From a virus, in IMG/VR virus record IMGVR_UViG_3300021403_000032, positions 1-37,801 of that record: a stretch of 37,801 nt of DNA, one strand, 5' to 3'. Numbering within the stretch: position 1 is the first letter of the stretch; every line of letters starts with the position of its first letter. Shown here piece after piece: positions 6,123 through 13,655 of the stretch. A program made the translations under genes and the position numbers. Below the pieces are notes generated by a model. It was not told the DNA's origin. It saw nothing but the letters and a program-made list of their open reading frames with translations, and did no database searches.

Positions 6123-6581
6123 GTGGGGCGCCGGGGGCCGGCCCCGAGCCCGACGAGCCTGCGCGTCCTCAAGGGCGATCGCCCGTACCGGATCAACCAG
6201 GCCGAGCCGAAGCCGCGCGACCGGCCCCCCGAACGTCCCGCGTGGCTCTCCGTCAAAGCCGCCGCCGAATGGGAGCGGATCATCCCCGACCTGACCGCGA
6301 TGGGCACCGCGAAGGCAGTCGACGCGATGGGGCTCGCCGCGTACTGCGAAGCCGTCGCGCTGATGGAGACGCTCGCCGAGCTGGTCACCCGAGCCGGGCC
6401 GCTGCTGATCGGCCGCGACGGCAACGCCCACAAGAACCCCGCCGTGAGCCAGCTCCGCGACGCGAGCGCAGCCGTGCGGATGTGGGCGCGAGAGTTCGGG
6501 TTCACCCCCGCCGCGCGGCAGCCGCTCAAGGTTGAGATAGACCACCACGGGCTGTCCGCTGAGCGGCTACTGTCGTCCTGA
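6123..6581 (+). CDS. terS: Terminase small subunit, P27 family
   Basis: GTG at 6123, two bases after the CmoA-like stop, gives 152 residues. The N-terminus GRRGPAPSPTSLRVLKGDRP, the linker of Pro and Arg (PRDRPPERPAWLS), and the helical part AAAEWERIIPDLTAMGTAKAVDAMGLAAYCEA are characteristic of the P27/Terminase_4 family. The small subunit recognises the packaging site and regulates the large subunit. It is separated from the large subunit (9161) by a lipoprotein gene, an HTH gene and a minus-strand cluster, which is unusual. Its coupling to the modification genes suggests that DNA modification and packaging are expressed together. Confidence 0.9.
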   Translation: MGRRGPAPSPTSLRVLKGDRPYRINQAEPKPRDRPPERPAWLSVKAAAEWERIIPDLTAMGTAKAVDAMGLAAYCEAVALMETLAELVTRAGPLLIGRDGNAHKNPAVSQLRDASAAVRMWAREFGFTPAARQPLKVEIDHHGLSAERLLSS

Positions 6582-6714
6582 TCGCCGAGACTCCCACCAG
6601 GGGGGACGCTTAGGGATGGGAAGATCAGCCACCGCTCGCGGCGGGCTCGTGCTGGCCGGTGCCGGAAACCGTAACCGGACCCTGTTCCCCCGCCCACCGC
6701 GAGCGAGGCCGGGC

Positions 6715-7233
6715 GTGCCGCGACTGGCCCGGCCCCGCGCTGTCAACGTTCGTCTAGTTTTGTCAACCGCCGCCACACTCGCGCTCGTGATCGCGCTCGC
6801 CGCGTGCGCCTCGCCCGCGTCGACGTCGACGCGCCCCGCGCCGACCAGCTCGCCGAGCACGAGCACGCCGCACCCCGCCGCGACGACGACGCTCGGCTGC
6901 GCCTGGTACAGCCCGACCGGCAGCGACGGCCAGGTCGTCAACGTCACCGCGACCGGCCCCGCGTGCTCGACGTCGGCGCTCGTCGCGTGGCTCGCCGCGC
7001 AGACGCGCCGCACGTGGCGCAGCGAGCCGATGATCCCCGGCTCGTTCGGCGAGCTGCTCGCCGTCGAGCGCAAGGCGGGCTCGTCCGTGTGGGTCTACTT
7101 CACCGGCCCCGAGCCGAGCGCGACGACGACAGGCAGCCCGCCCGAGCGGACCCAGACGGGACCGCCCGCCGCCGCGCTGGCCGGGACGATCGCCGACGAC
7201 CTGATGGCGGCTGGGTGGTCGCCCCAGCCTTGA
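6715..7233 (+). CDS. Predicted lipoprotein
   Basis: From GTG 6715 the protein has 172 residues with an Arg-rich n-region, a hydrophobic h-region (LVLSTAATLALVIALAAC) and a lipobox LAAC with Cys31, followed by a low-complexity Ser/Thr/Pro tether (SPASTSTRPAPTSSPST). ATG 6616 in the same frame has a better G-rich ribosome site but would give an over-long n-region, so the start is uncertain. The mature domain of about 120 residues contains WYSPTGSDGQVVNVTATG and SSVWVYFTGPE and is unrecognised. A phage-encoded lipoprotein of this kind could block superinfection or change the lysogen surface; this is inference. Confidence 0.75.
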   Translation: MPRLARPRAVNVRLVLSTAATLALVIALAACASPASTSTRPAPTSSPSTSTPHPAATTTLGCAWYSPTGSDGQVVNVTATGPACSTSALVAWLAAQTRRTWRSEPMIPGSFGELLAVERKAGSSVWVYFTGPEPSATTTGSPPERTQTGPPAAALAGTIADDLMAAGWSPQP

Positions 7234-7415
7234 CCGACGCCGAGCTGAGGGTGCTCGCCCTGCTGGCCACGCACCGGACCCAACCGCAGATCGCCGTCGA
7301 GCTGTTCGTCGCGCAGTCGACGGTGCGCAGCCAGGTCACGTCGATTTACCGCAAGCTGGGCGCGCGATCGCGCGACGAGGCGGTGCGACGAGCGCGCGAG
7401 CTGGGGCTGCTCTAG
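7215..7415 (+). CDS. LuxR/GerE-type HTH regulator, stand-alone domain
   Basis: The 66-residue product (GTG 7215; TTG 7230, overlapping the lipoprotein stop, is the alternative) is almost only a LuxR-type helix-turn-helix: LTDAELRVLALLATHRTQPQ, then IAVELFVAQSTVRSQVTSIYR, then KLGARSRDEAVRRARELGLL. Both helices of the HTH, the conserved Glu of the first helix and the closing RARELGLL are intact. No receiver or sensor domain is fused. It is the last plus-strand gene before the minus-strand cluster, so it may control late transcription, which starts downstream. The function in the phage is inferred. Confidence 0.9.
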   Translation: MVAPALTDAELRVLALLATHRTQPQIAVELFVAQSTVRSQVTSIYRKLGARSRDEAVRRARELGLL

Positions 7416-7604
7416 GCTCGACCTCGGAGGATCGGACCGGCGCATTCCCCGCCGAGCACAAGCGGCGAGGGTGGTTTCGAGGGTGCGGCTTGTGACGAGC
7501 ACGTCCGCTAGCGCTCCTCGGTTAGCGGGGTCGGCTCCCGCCCCGGTCCTCCCCAGACACGCGAAAGCCCCCGCGCTGGGCGGGGGCTCGCTTGGGGTCG
7601 GGGG
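7416..7604. terminator. Convergent terminator region
   Basis: No gene is visible here. The region lies between convergent transcription units. For the plus strand, a short stem CGCCG/CGGCG (7450-7467) followed by a TTT is a weak terminator candidate. A second stem CGGGG/CCCCG pairs 7526-7530 with 7541-7545. For the minus strand, a strong hairpin AGCCCCCGC/GCGGGGGCT is at 7566-7588 (listed separately). I saw no tRNA fold. Confidence 0.4.
7566..7588 (-). terminator. Rho-independent-type terminator
   Basis: A perfect 9-bp GC stem AGCCCCCGC/GCGGGGGCT with a 5-nt loop lies 16 bases beyond the stop of the 45-aa minus-strand gene. On the minus strand it is followed by TTTCGCGTGT. The same stem with the same TTTCGCGT trailer recurs at 8032-8054. 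Confidence 0.75.
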
Positions 7605-7742
7605 CTACTCGTCGTCGCTCTCGTCGTCTAGCTCGGCGAGCACGGCGTCGATCATGGCTGGCGTGATCGTGATCGCTCGCCCGAACTGACGCTCAAGCGC
7701 GATACGGACGGCGCGGCGGCGGGGGTCGACGGGGGCGTTCAT
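7605..7742 (-). CDS. Small hypothetical protein, 45 aa
   Basis: This short gene reads on the minus strand from ATG at 7742 and ends in TAG at 7605. The product starts MNAPVDPRRRAVRIALERQF and ends with an acidic tail (ELDDESDDE). Its ATG overlaps the stop of the upstream 55-aa gene (ATGA), and a strong terminator follows, so the pair forms a two-gene operon. It appears helical, basic at the start and acidic at the end. No family is recognised. Confidence 0.65.
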   Translation of the reverse strand: MNAPVDPRRRAVRIALERQFGRAITITPAMIDAVLAELDDESDDE

Positions 7743-7906
7743 GCGAGAGCAAACGTGCGCTTGGCGCTGAAGGCGGCGGCGTTCGCGGCGGCGCGAGCCT
7801 TGAGGGGGGCGAACTGGCGCTCAATCCTCTTGGCCTCAAAGTCGGCGATCTGACGGACGCGCACGTCGTCGGTGAGGCGGGTGTGAGTGTCGGCGAAACG
7901 TGTCAT
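7739..7906 (-). CDS. Small hypothetical protein, 55 aa
   Basis: Minus-strand gene with ATG at 7906, preceded by the conserved leader GAAGGGACCACC (7910-7921), which strongly supports this start. It encodes 55 residues (MTRFADTHTRLTDDVRVRQI...), basic and almost entirely helical, with an Ala/Lys-rich end. It is coupled by ATGA to the 45-aa gene. Upstream, at 7949-7954, TAATAA on the minus strand could be a -10 element. No family is recognised; the size and charge would suit a DNA- or RNA-binding or inhibitor peptide. Confidence 0.7.
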   Translation of the reverse strand: MTRFADTHTRLTDDVRVRQIADFEAKRIERQFAPLKARAAANAAAFSAKRTFALA

Positions 7907-8031
7907 TGCGGTGGTCCCTTCGGCGGGGGCTTGTCGCTGCCCCTCTACTTATTACAGCGGGTTCGCCACCCGGGTTTATGCCGAAAAACGCGGCTGACCT
8001 GGGCTAATCTGTCGAACAGCAGAGACGCGAA

Positions 8032-8054
8032 AGCCCCCGCGGTCGGCGGGGGCT
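8032..8054 (-). terminator. Rho-independent-type terminator
   Basis: A 9-bp perfect stem AGCCCCCGC/GCGGGGGCT with a 5-nt loop, 30 bases beyond the TAA of the 242-aa minus-strand gene and followed on that strand by TTTCGCGTCT. The arms are identical to those at 7566-7588, so each minus-strand unit here has its own copy of the same terminator. Confidence 0.75.
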
Positions 8055-8084
8055 CTCGGGGTCGAGGCTGCGCGAGCTGCGCGC

Positions 8085-8813
8085 TTACTCGCTCTTGGCG
8101 GCGGCGTCGTGCTCGGCGCTCGCGTCTGCGGCAGCGTCGGCCTTGTCGGCGTCGGCGGTCGCGTCTGCGGGCGCGCTCGCGTCTGCGGTCGCGGGCGTGT
8201 TCTTGGCGGCGGCGCGCTCAGCCTTGGCGGCGTCGGCCTTGGCCTTGCGGGCGTCGGCCTTGCAGCCCGAGCACCACGACGCGCGAGCTGCGGCTGACCC
8301 GAGCGTGCGGCCGGCCTTGCGGTTGTCGGCGCTCGTCGTCTCGCCGTGCGCGTTGCAGCGGGTCAGCCAGTCGGGACCCTCGGCGGTCGCGTCGGCCTTG
8401 CGGAACTGGTCGAAACTCGGCGTGGCCTTGAGCACGAGATAACCGGCGGGCGGTGCGCCGTGCTCGGTCGTCGCGCGCTCGACGCGGACGGCGGGCGTGC
8501 GCGCGGGCTTCGGCGGCACGACTTCCTCGGTCGGGGTCGCAACCTGGTCGACGGGCGTGCCCTCGGCGGGCGGGGTCGCGGCGGCTGCGGCCTTGGCGAG
8601 AAACTCAGCGTCGCCTACCGGGCTGGCGGCGACGTCCTTGGCCTGGCGGGCGCGACTGCGCGACTTGCGCGGCTTGGCACCCTCGGCGGGCGCGTCGGCG
8701 GCGGGCAGGTTCGCGACCTCCTCGGCGAGCGTCGATTCGCCCGACACGATGCGATCGGTCATGTCGATCACGGTAGCGGTGGTGTCGGTGGTGGTGGTGT
8801 CGTTGGTGGTCAT
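8085..8813 (-). CDS. Zinc-motif protein with low-complexity flanks, 242 aa
   Basis: The ATG at 8813 follows the leader GAAGGGACCACC (8818-8829). The protein starts with a Thr/Asp-rich segment (MTTNDTTTTDTTATVIDMTD), has an Arg/Lys/Ser patch (KPRKSRSRARQAK, 48-60), a central folded part with a Cys/His set (C153, H156 in WLTRCNAHGE and C181, C184 in WCSGCK), and a long Ala/Asp/Lys tail. The C-x2-H ... W-C-x2-C arrangement resembles small zinc modules found in actinophage and plasmid proteins. Its own promoter region holds an operator-like repeat, so it is probably regulated separately from the late genes. Function unknown. Confidence 0.8.
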   Translation of the reverse strand: MTTNDTTTTDTTATVIDMTDRIVSGESTLAEEVANLPAADAPAEGAKPRKSRSRARQAKDVAASPVGDAEFLAKAAAAATPPAEGTPVDQVATPTEEVVPPKPARTPAVRVERATTEHGAPPAGYLVLKATPSFDQFRKADATAEGPDWLTRCNAHGETTSADNRKAGRTLGSAAARASWCSGCKADARKAKADAAKAERAAAKNTPATADASAPADATADADKADAAADASAEHDAAAKSE

Positions 8814-9160
8814 CTTCGGTGGTCCCTTCGCTTGGGGCTCTCGCCCCGGGGGCGCTCTCTGCGCCCCTCACTCAGTACAACAGGCGATCACGGGCAGTGA
8901 TGCCCGATCACGGGCGGTATTCCGCTATTATTTCGAGACGGGCCGGTCTCCGCTCGTCAGCCGGGCTAGAGACTTGGTGGTCCCTTCCCCCGACGTCGAC
9001 GGGGACCGGCGCGCTTGCTCGCTCGCCGACGCGCTCAGACGGACGCTAAGCGTCGCGCAGCTCGTCACGTGCGAGCACAAGCAGCTCCCCCGCACGGCGG
9101 CGCTGTCCCCGGTCTGCGCTCGCGCTGGCGGGCAAATCGGGGGTCGGGCATCATGACGTC
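8814..9160. promoter_or_regulatory. Divergent control region between the 242-aa gene and the large terminase
   Basis: This 347-bp stretch contains no convincing gene. For the minus-strand gene it has the leader at 8818-8829, two identical 11-mers CGATCACGGGC at 8885-8895 and 8905-8915, and a -10-like TAATAG on the minus strand (8926-8931). A second, orphan leader copy is at 8976-8987 on the minus strand with no start codon after it. Three alternating 5-mers (GAGAC 8935, GTCTC 8946, GAGAC 8969) could form exclusive hairpins. From about 8990 to 9160 I see nothing definite; a late promoter or packaging site could be present. Confidence 0.45.
8885..8915. promoter_or_regulatory. Operator-like direct repeat
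   Basis: CGATCACGGGC occurs at 8885-8895 and again at 8905-8915, exactly 20 bp apart, about two helical turns, so a protein would sit on the same face of the DNA at both. The pair lies just downstream of a possible minus-strand -10 (8926-8931) and upstream of the leader of the 242-aa gene. This is the arrangement of a repressor operator. The bound protein is unknown. Confidence 0.5.
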
Positions 9161-10840
9161 ATGACGAGCCGCGTCGACCGGCGGCGCTTCCCCACCTGCG
9201 GCCGGACCTTCGACGGGCAGGTGTGCAGACGTCGCGGCGAGCACCTGTGCGCCCCGCGCGTCGCGCACGTGATCGCTTTTTTCCGCGAGCTGCTCGTCCA
9301 CACCAAGGGCGACTGGGCTCGCCGCCCGTTCGTGCCCGCCGAATGGGAGGTGCGCGAGATACTCGCGCCGCTGTTCGGCACCGTCGAGTACGACCCCGGC
9401 TGGGGCCGCTACGTTCGCCGGTATCGCGAGCTGTACCTGTCGACGGGCCGCAAGAACGGCAAGACCGAGATCATCGCCGGGATCATGCTGTATCTGCTGG
9501 TCGGCGACGACGAGCAAGCCGCCGAGGTCTACGGGCTCGCGCTCGACAAGGACCAGGCCGCGCTCGCCTATCGGGTCGCCGCGCGGATGGTCGTGCTCTC
9601 GCCCGTGCTCGCCCGGCGGCTCAACGTCGGCAACGCCGCCCGCCGGATCACCGACGCGACGACCGCCTCGTTTTTCGCGGTCACCGCCGGGGACGCGATG
9701 GGCGCGCTCGGTCCGTCGCCGCACGGCGCCTACATTGACGAGCTATTGACCCAGCCGAATCGCGAGCTGTACGACGCCCTTCGGACCGGGTTCGGGACGC
9801 GGGCGCAGCCGTTGCTCGTGCTCGCCACGACCGCCGACAACAACCCCGGCGGGTTCGCAGCGGCCGAGCGGGCATGGTCCGAGCGCGTCGCCGAAGACCC
9901 CGAGCTGGATCACGCCCGGCTCGTCGTCTTGCACGCCGCGCCGCGCGACGCCGACTGGACGCAAGAGTCGACGTGGAAGCTGGCCAATCCCGGCCTCGGC
10001 GACTATCTCGACCCGCGCATTCTGCGCGCCGAGTGCGCGAAGGCGATCGCGAACCCCGTCGAGGAACGAGCGTTCCGCCAGTACCGGCTCAACCAGCAGA
10101 CGCCGCAGGCCGGCAAGGCCGTCGACCTCACCGCGTGGGACGCTGCGCCCGCTCACCTCGAGCTGGCCGGGCGCGAGTGTTACGCGGGGCTCGACCTCGC
10201 GAGCACGATCGACCTCGCCAGCTACGCGCTCGACTTCCCCGACCGCCAGGGCGGGCACGACGTGATCTGGCGAGTGTTCGCGCCCGAATCCGCGGTGCCC
10301 GTGCTCGACCGCCGCACCGGGGGCAAGATGTCGGTCTGGGCGGCGCAGAGCCTCGGGGATCATGCCGACGTGGACGAGCTGCTCGCCGAGCTGCCGCCCG
10401 TGTCGGTGCTGATTGTCACCAGCGGAAATGTGATCGACTATGAGGCGATCAAGGTCGCGCTGCGCGCCGACGCCGAGACGTACGACCTACGCGAGATCGC
10501 GTTCGACCGCTGGGGCGCGACCCAGATGTCTAGCGAGCTGATCGAGGAGGGGTTCCCGCTGATCCAGATGGGCCAGGGGTTCGCGTCGATGTCCGGGCCG
10601 ACCAAGGAGTTCTTGCGGCTCGTCGCCTCCGGGCGCTATCGGCACGACGGTAACCCGCTGATCCGCTGGCAGGCCGGGAACCTGATCGTCCGCACCGACC
10701 CCGCCGGGAACCTCAAGCCCGACAAGGCCAGGTCAGCCGACAAGATCGACTCAATCGTCGCCGGGGTCATGGCGCTGGAGCGCGCCATCTTGCACACCGC
10801 CCCCGCCGAGGACGACGACTATCTAGCCGCCGGGTTCTGA
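9161..10840 (+). CDS. terL: Terminase large subunit
   Basis: The 559-residue protein is the ATP-driven DNA packaging motor and nuclease. The ATPase part has a Walker A variant STGRKNGKTEI (94-104) and a Walker B with catalytic acid in AYIDELL (190-196, D193/E194); LLVLATTADNNPGG is the coupling segment. The nuclease half starts near residue 340 with YAGLDLASTIDLASY, which has the first metal-binding Asp. The type is that of YmfN/HK97-like terminases of actinophages. ATG at 9161 follows a sequence ATGACGTC that also has an ATG but stops at once. The N-terminal C13/C22/C30 cluster is an unusual extra. It opens the late operon. Confidence 0.95.
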   Translation: MTSRVDRRRFPTCGRTFDGQVCRRRGEHLCAPRVAHVIAFFRELLVHTKGDWARRPFVPAEWEVREILAPLFGTVEYDPGWGRYVRRYRELYLSTGRKNGKTEIIAGIMLYLLVGDDEQAAEVYGLALDKDQAALAYRVAARMVVLSPVLARRLNVGNAARRITDATTASFFAVTAGDAMGALGPSPHGAYIDELLTQPNRELYDALRTGFGTRAQPLLVLATTADNNPGGFAAAERAWSERVAEDPELDHARLVVLHAAPRDADWTQESTWKLANPGLGDYLDPRILRAECAKAIANPVEERAFRQYRLNQQTPQAGKAVDLTAWDAAPAHLELAGRECYAGLDLASTIDLASYALDFPDRQGGHDVIWRVFAPESAVPVLDRRTGGKMSVWAAQSLGDHADVDELLAELPPVSVLIVTSGNVIDYEAIKVALRADAETYDLREIAFDRWGATQMSSELIEEGFPLIQMGQGFASMSGPTKEFLRLVASGRYRHDGNPLIRWQAGNLIVRTDPAGNLKPDKARSADKIDSIVAGVMALERAILHTAPAEDDDYLAAGF

Positions 10841-10849
10841 GGAGTGACC

Positions 10850-12244
10850 GTGACCATCCTTGACGACGAGCTGCGCGAGCTGACCGCGATTCGGCAAGCC
10901 GCCAGCGTGCGACTCGACCAGCAGGCCGCCCGCGCGATGCGGTTTCAGATGTACTACGACGGCGAAGAGGACATCCCCGCGCTGATCGACACCGACGAGC
11001 GGCGCACCTTCCGCAAGTTCTTGGCCGAGGCCGGGGCGAACTGGTGCGAGCTGATCGTGAACGCCGTAGCCGACCGGCTCGCCGTGACGGGGTTCCGGTT
11101 CGCGGGCTCGGGCAGTCTCGACGCCTGGGCGATCTGGCAGGCGAGCGCGATGGACGCCGATTCCAAGCTCGTGCAAAAAGACGCCCTCGTGACCTCCTCC
11201 GGGCTCGTGCTCGTGCAGCCCGACGACGACAACCCGACCGGCGTGTCGATCACCGCCGAGAGCCCGCTTGAGGCGACCGTGCTCTACGAGCCCGGCAACC
11301 GGCGACGCCGCCAGGCCGGATACAAGCGGTTCAGCGAAGATCACGGCGTGACCCATACCGAGGTGCTGATCCTGCCCGACGAGATCGTGACATGGCACCC
11401 CGGCGGCGCGATCGACGTCGACCCGAACCCGGCGGGCGAGGTCGGGCTGATCGAGGTCGTGCCGCAGCCGCGCACGTTCGGATGGCCGCGCTCGGAGCTG
11501 ACCCCGTGCCTGCCGATTCAGGACCGGATCAATACGACGATCTTCGCCCGGCTCGTCGCGACCGACTACGGCGCGTTTCGGCAAGTGTGGGCGTCGGGCG
11601 TGAAGATGGCCCGCGAGATCATGACCACCGAGGACGGCCAGCAGACCACCAAAGCCGTTCGCCCCTATGACATCGGGGTCAATCGGCTGCTGACGAACGA
11701 GAACCCGGCCGGCCGGTTCGGCGCGATCCCCGAGAGCACGCTAGGCGGCTACCTGTCAGCCGTCGAGCAGGACGTCGGGCAGATGGCCGCGATCACTCAG
11801 ACCCCGGCGCACTACCTCACGGGCGCGCTGGTCAACCTGAGCGCCGACGCGATCAAGGCCGCTGAGGCGGGGCTCGTCGCGAAGGTCTCAGACCGGGCGC
11901 TGTTCATCGGCGAGGCGTGGGAGGACACGATCAGGGTCGCGCTGCGGATCACCGGGAACCCCGCCGCCGAGGACACCGCCGCAGAGGTGCTCTGGCGCGA
12001 CTTCGAGACCCGCTCTATCGGCCAGCTCACCGACTCGCTTGTCAAGATGGCCACGCTCGGCGTGCCGCGCCGCGTGCTCTGGGAGCGCTACGGCGCGAGC
12101 CCGCAAGAGGTCGAGCGCTGGGAGCAGCTCGCCGCCGCCGAGCAGGCCGCGACCGCCGCGAGCGCCGCCGCCGCGTTTGGAGCTCCAGACGCCGCCTATG
12201 CGCGGCTGCTCGGCGCGGCCGGGGGCCAGGGCGCGGGCACGTGA
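10850..12244 (+). CDS. Portal protein, SPP1 gp6-like family
   Basis: The portal forms the dodecameric ring through which DNA enters and leaves the head. The protein has the features of gp6-like actinophage portals: the N-terminal ELRELTAIRQAASVRLDQQA, the YYDGEEDIP segment, ANWCELIVNAVADRLAVTGF, then a central LPIQDRINTTIFARLVATDY and the long C-terminal helical part. I place the start at GTG 10850 because GAGGAG lies at proper spacing before it; GTG 10844 in the same frame is too close. That gives 464 residues. Its stop overlaps the next gene (GTGA). Confidence 0.93.
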   Translation: MTILDDELRELTAIRQAASVRLDQQAARAMRFQMYYDGEEDIPALIDTDERRTFRKFLAEAGANWCELIVNAVADRLAVTGFRFAGSGSLDAWAIWQASAMDADSKLVQKDALVTSSGLVLVQPDDDNPTGVSITAESPLEATVLYEPGNRRRRQAGYKRFSEDHGVTHTEVLILPDEIVTWHPGGAIDVDPNPAGEVGLIEVVPQPRTFGWPRSELTPCLPIQDRINTTIFARLVATDYGAFRQVWASGVKMAREIMTTEDGQQTTKAVRPYDIGVNRLLTNENPAGRFGAIPESTLGGYLSAVEQDVGQMAAITQTPAHYLTGALVNLSADAIKAAEAGLVAKVSDRALFIGEAWEDTIRVALRITGNPAAEDTAAEVLWRDFETRSIGQLTDSLVKMATLGVPRRVLWERYGASPQEVERWEQLAAAEQAATAASAAAAFGAPDAAYARLLGAAGGQGAGT

Positions 12245-12861
12245 CGCTGACCGAGCACTACCGCGCCCGGCTCGCCGGGTCGACTAGCGGGCTGCTCGCT
12301 CGGCTGCTCGTCGCGTGGCTCGTGCTCTACGACCCGACGCGCCCGCTGTGGTCGGCCGCGCGTGTCGGCGAGATGGCCGCGCCGTGGATCGGCGGCGCGC
12401 AGGCGTTCGCCGCCGAGGAGACGACGCGATGGCTCGCCGCGCTCACCGCGCAGTCGACCCGCTCGCCGCTCGCTCGTGTCGCGCCGTTCGTGATCCCCGC
12501 CGGCCTGATCGGCAGCTCTGCGGCGGGCGGTCCCCTCGCCGAGCTGACCGGCCTCGCGCCGCGCGTCTGGTGGGCGAGATTCACCGCCGGGGCGAGCCGC
12601 GAGGAGGCCGCGGCAGCCACCGCCGGATGGCTGGGACGTCTCGCCGCGTCCGAGCCCTACCGCGCAGCGAACGCGACGACGACGTTTAACGCCCGGCACG
12701 ATCGCAGGCTGACCGGCCGGGTACGGCGCAGCACCCGCCCCGGCGCGTGCTCATTCTGCGCCGAGCTGGCCGCGCGGGGCTTCACAAGCGCCCGCGCCGG
12801 ATTCCCCGCCCACGGGCATTGCCAATGCACGGCGCAGCCCGAGATTGGATCGACGCGATGA
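12241..12861 (+). CDS. MuF-like capsid maturation protein
   Basis: This 206-residue protein is coupled to the portal gene, the usual place for the MuF-like minor head protein. The C-terminal signature is clear: ACSFCAELAARGF followed by GFPAHGHCQCTAQP, a C-x2-C ... H-x-H-C-x-C metal site typical of the MuF family. The N-terminal 130 residues are helical and rich in Ala and Trp. MuF proteins are packaged in the head or act in capsid assembly. No toxin domain is fused behind the MuF part. The stop overlaps the scaffold start (ATGA). Confidence 0.88.
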   Translation: MTLTEHYRARLAGSTSGLLARLLVAWLVLYDPTRPLWSAARVGEMAAPWIGGAQAFAAEETTRWLAALTAQSTRSPLARVAPFVIPAGLIGSSAAGGPLAELTGLAPRVWWARFTAGASREEAAAATAGWLGRLAASEPYRAANATTTFNARHDRRLTGRVRRSTRPGACSFCAELAARGFTSARAGFPAHGHCQCTAQPEIGSTR

Positions 12862-13403
12862 CGACACCCCCGAGCCCACCGGCGCCCCCCGCACCGCCCG
12901 CCCCGACCCCGCCCGCGCCGCCGACTGGCCAGCCCCCCGCGCCGCCGACCCCGCCGACGCCCCCGGCCCCGCCCGCCGACGACGAGCTGACCAAGCTGCG
13001 CGCCGTGCTGGACGACGAGCGCAAGCAACGCAAGGCAGCCGAAGCCAAGCTCGACAAGCTGACCCGCGAGGGCATGACCGAGCAAGAGCAGGCGATCGCC
13101 ACCGCCAAGGCCGAGGGCAAAGCCGAAGCCGCCGCCGAGCACGCCCGCGCCCTGGCCGCCGCCGAGTTCCGCGCCCAGGCCGCCGGGAAGATCACGAACC
13201 CCGACGCCGCGCTGGCCGTGCTCGACCTCGGCAAGCTCGTCAAGGACGGCGCGCCCGATAAGGCCGCGATCGCCGCCGTCGTCGCGCAGCTCGCCGTCGT
13301 GCCCCCGCCGCCCGGCCACATCCCGGCAGGCCCCCGCCAGCCGAGCCCGAACGGCGGCGACTGGATGGGCGATCAGCTTCGCAGCATCCACAATCGGGGC
13401 TAG
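12858..13403 (+). CDS. Scaffolding protein
   Basis: The 181-residue product starts with a 45-residue proline-rich segment (PPAPPAPPAPTPPAPP), then has a strongly charged coiled-coil of Lys, Glu and Ala (LTKLRAVLDDERKQRKAAEA, AEGKAEAAAEHARALAA), and ends with a Pro/Gly-rich tail (GPRQPSPNGGDW). This order, together with the position between MuF-like and major capsid genes, is that of siphovirus capsid scaffolds, which guide shell assembly and then leave. The proline-rich head is longer than usual. The call rests on composition and location. Confidence 0.85.
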   Translation: MTTPPSPPAPPAPPAPTPPAPPTGQPPAPPTPPTPPAPPADDELTKLRAVLDDERKQRKAAEAKLDKLTREGMTEQEQAIATAKAEGKAEAAAEHARALAAAEFRAQAAGKITNPDAALAVLDLGKLVKDGAPDKAAIAAVVAQLAVVPPPPGHIPAGPRQPSPNGGDWMGDQLRSIHNRG

Positions 13404-13418
13404 ACCGTAGCCTGTAGC

Positions 13419-13655
13419 GTGACCCTCTGGCGCGAAGGCGACGACGACGACGAGCCCGACATCGTGTGCCTGACCTGTCTCGTGCGCCCGCCCCGGCCCG
13501 GCTCGGTCTACTGCTCGCGGCTGTGCCGGGCGCTTCACGCGCTGCGCATCGTGCGGTTATGCTGGCCCCGTTGCCGTGGGCGTGATGCGACGGCAGCCGG
13601 TAGCCGAATCCGGGGCGCTTCACTCGGCGAGTCCGAGGCCCCCGCGCGAGCGTGA
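13419..13655 (+). CDS. Possible small zinc-ribbon protein
   Basis: A 78-residue frame opens at GTG 13419, 15 bases after the scaffold stop. Its core IVCLTCLVRPPRPGSVYCSRLC has paired C-x2-C and C-x3-C knuckles like other small actinophage zinc proteins, which favours a real gene. The C-terminal 30 residues are less convincing. A gene between scaffold and capsid is uncommon. I see no strong ribosome site. Confidence 0.5.
   Translation: MTLWREGDDDDEPDIVCLTCLVRPPRPGSVYCSRLCRALHALRIVRLCWPRCRGRDATAAGSRIRGASLGESEAPARA
13534..13563 (+). promoter_or_regulatory. Possible promoter ahead of the capsid gene
   Basis: TTCACG (13534-13539) and TATGCT (13558-13563) are spaced by 18 bp, each matching four of six consensus positions of the main vegetative sigma factor. 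It lies inside the small zinc-ribbon frame, about 155 bp before the capsid ATG. High expression of the major capsid protein would make an extra promoter useful. The evidence is weak. Confidence 0.3.

Noticed and set aside
8497-9156. 219-codon plus-strand frame ending just before the large terminase
   Set aside because: Most of it mirrors the 242-aa minus-strand gene; the part after 8900 has no ribosome site or motif.
12657-13538. 293-codon minus-strand frame rich in Gly
   Set aside because: It is the complement of the Pro-rich scaffold gene and has no independent support.
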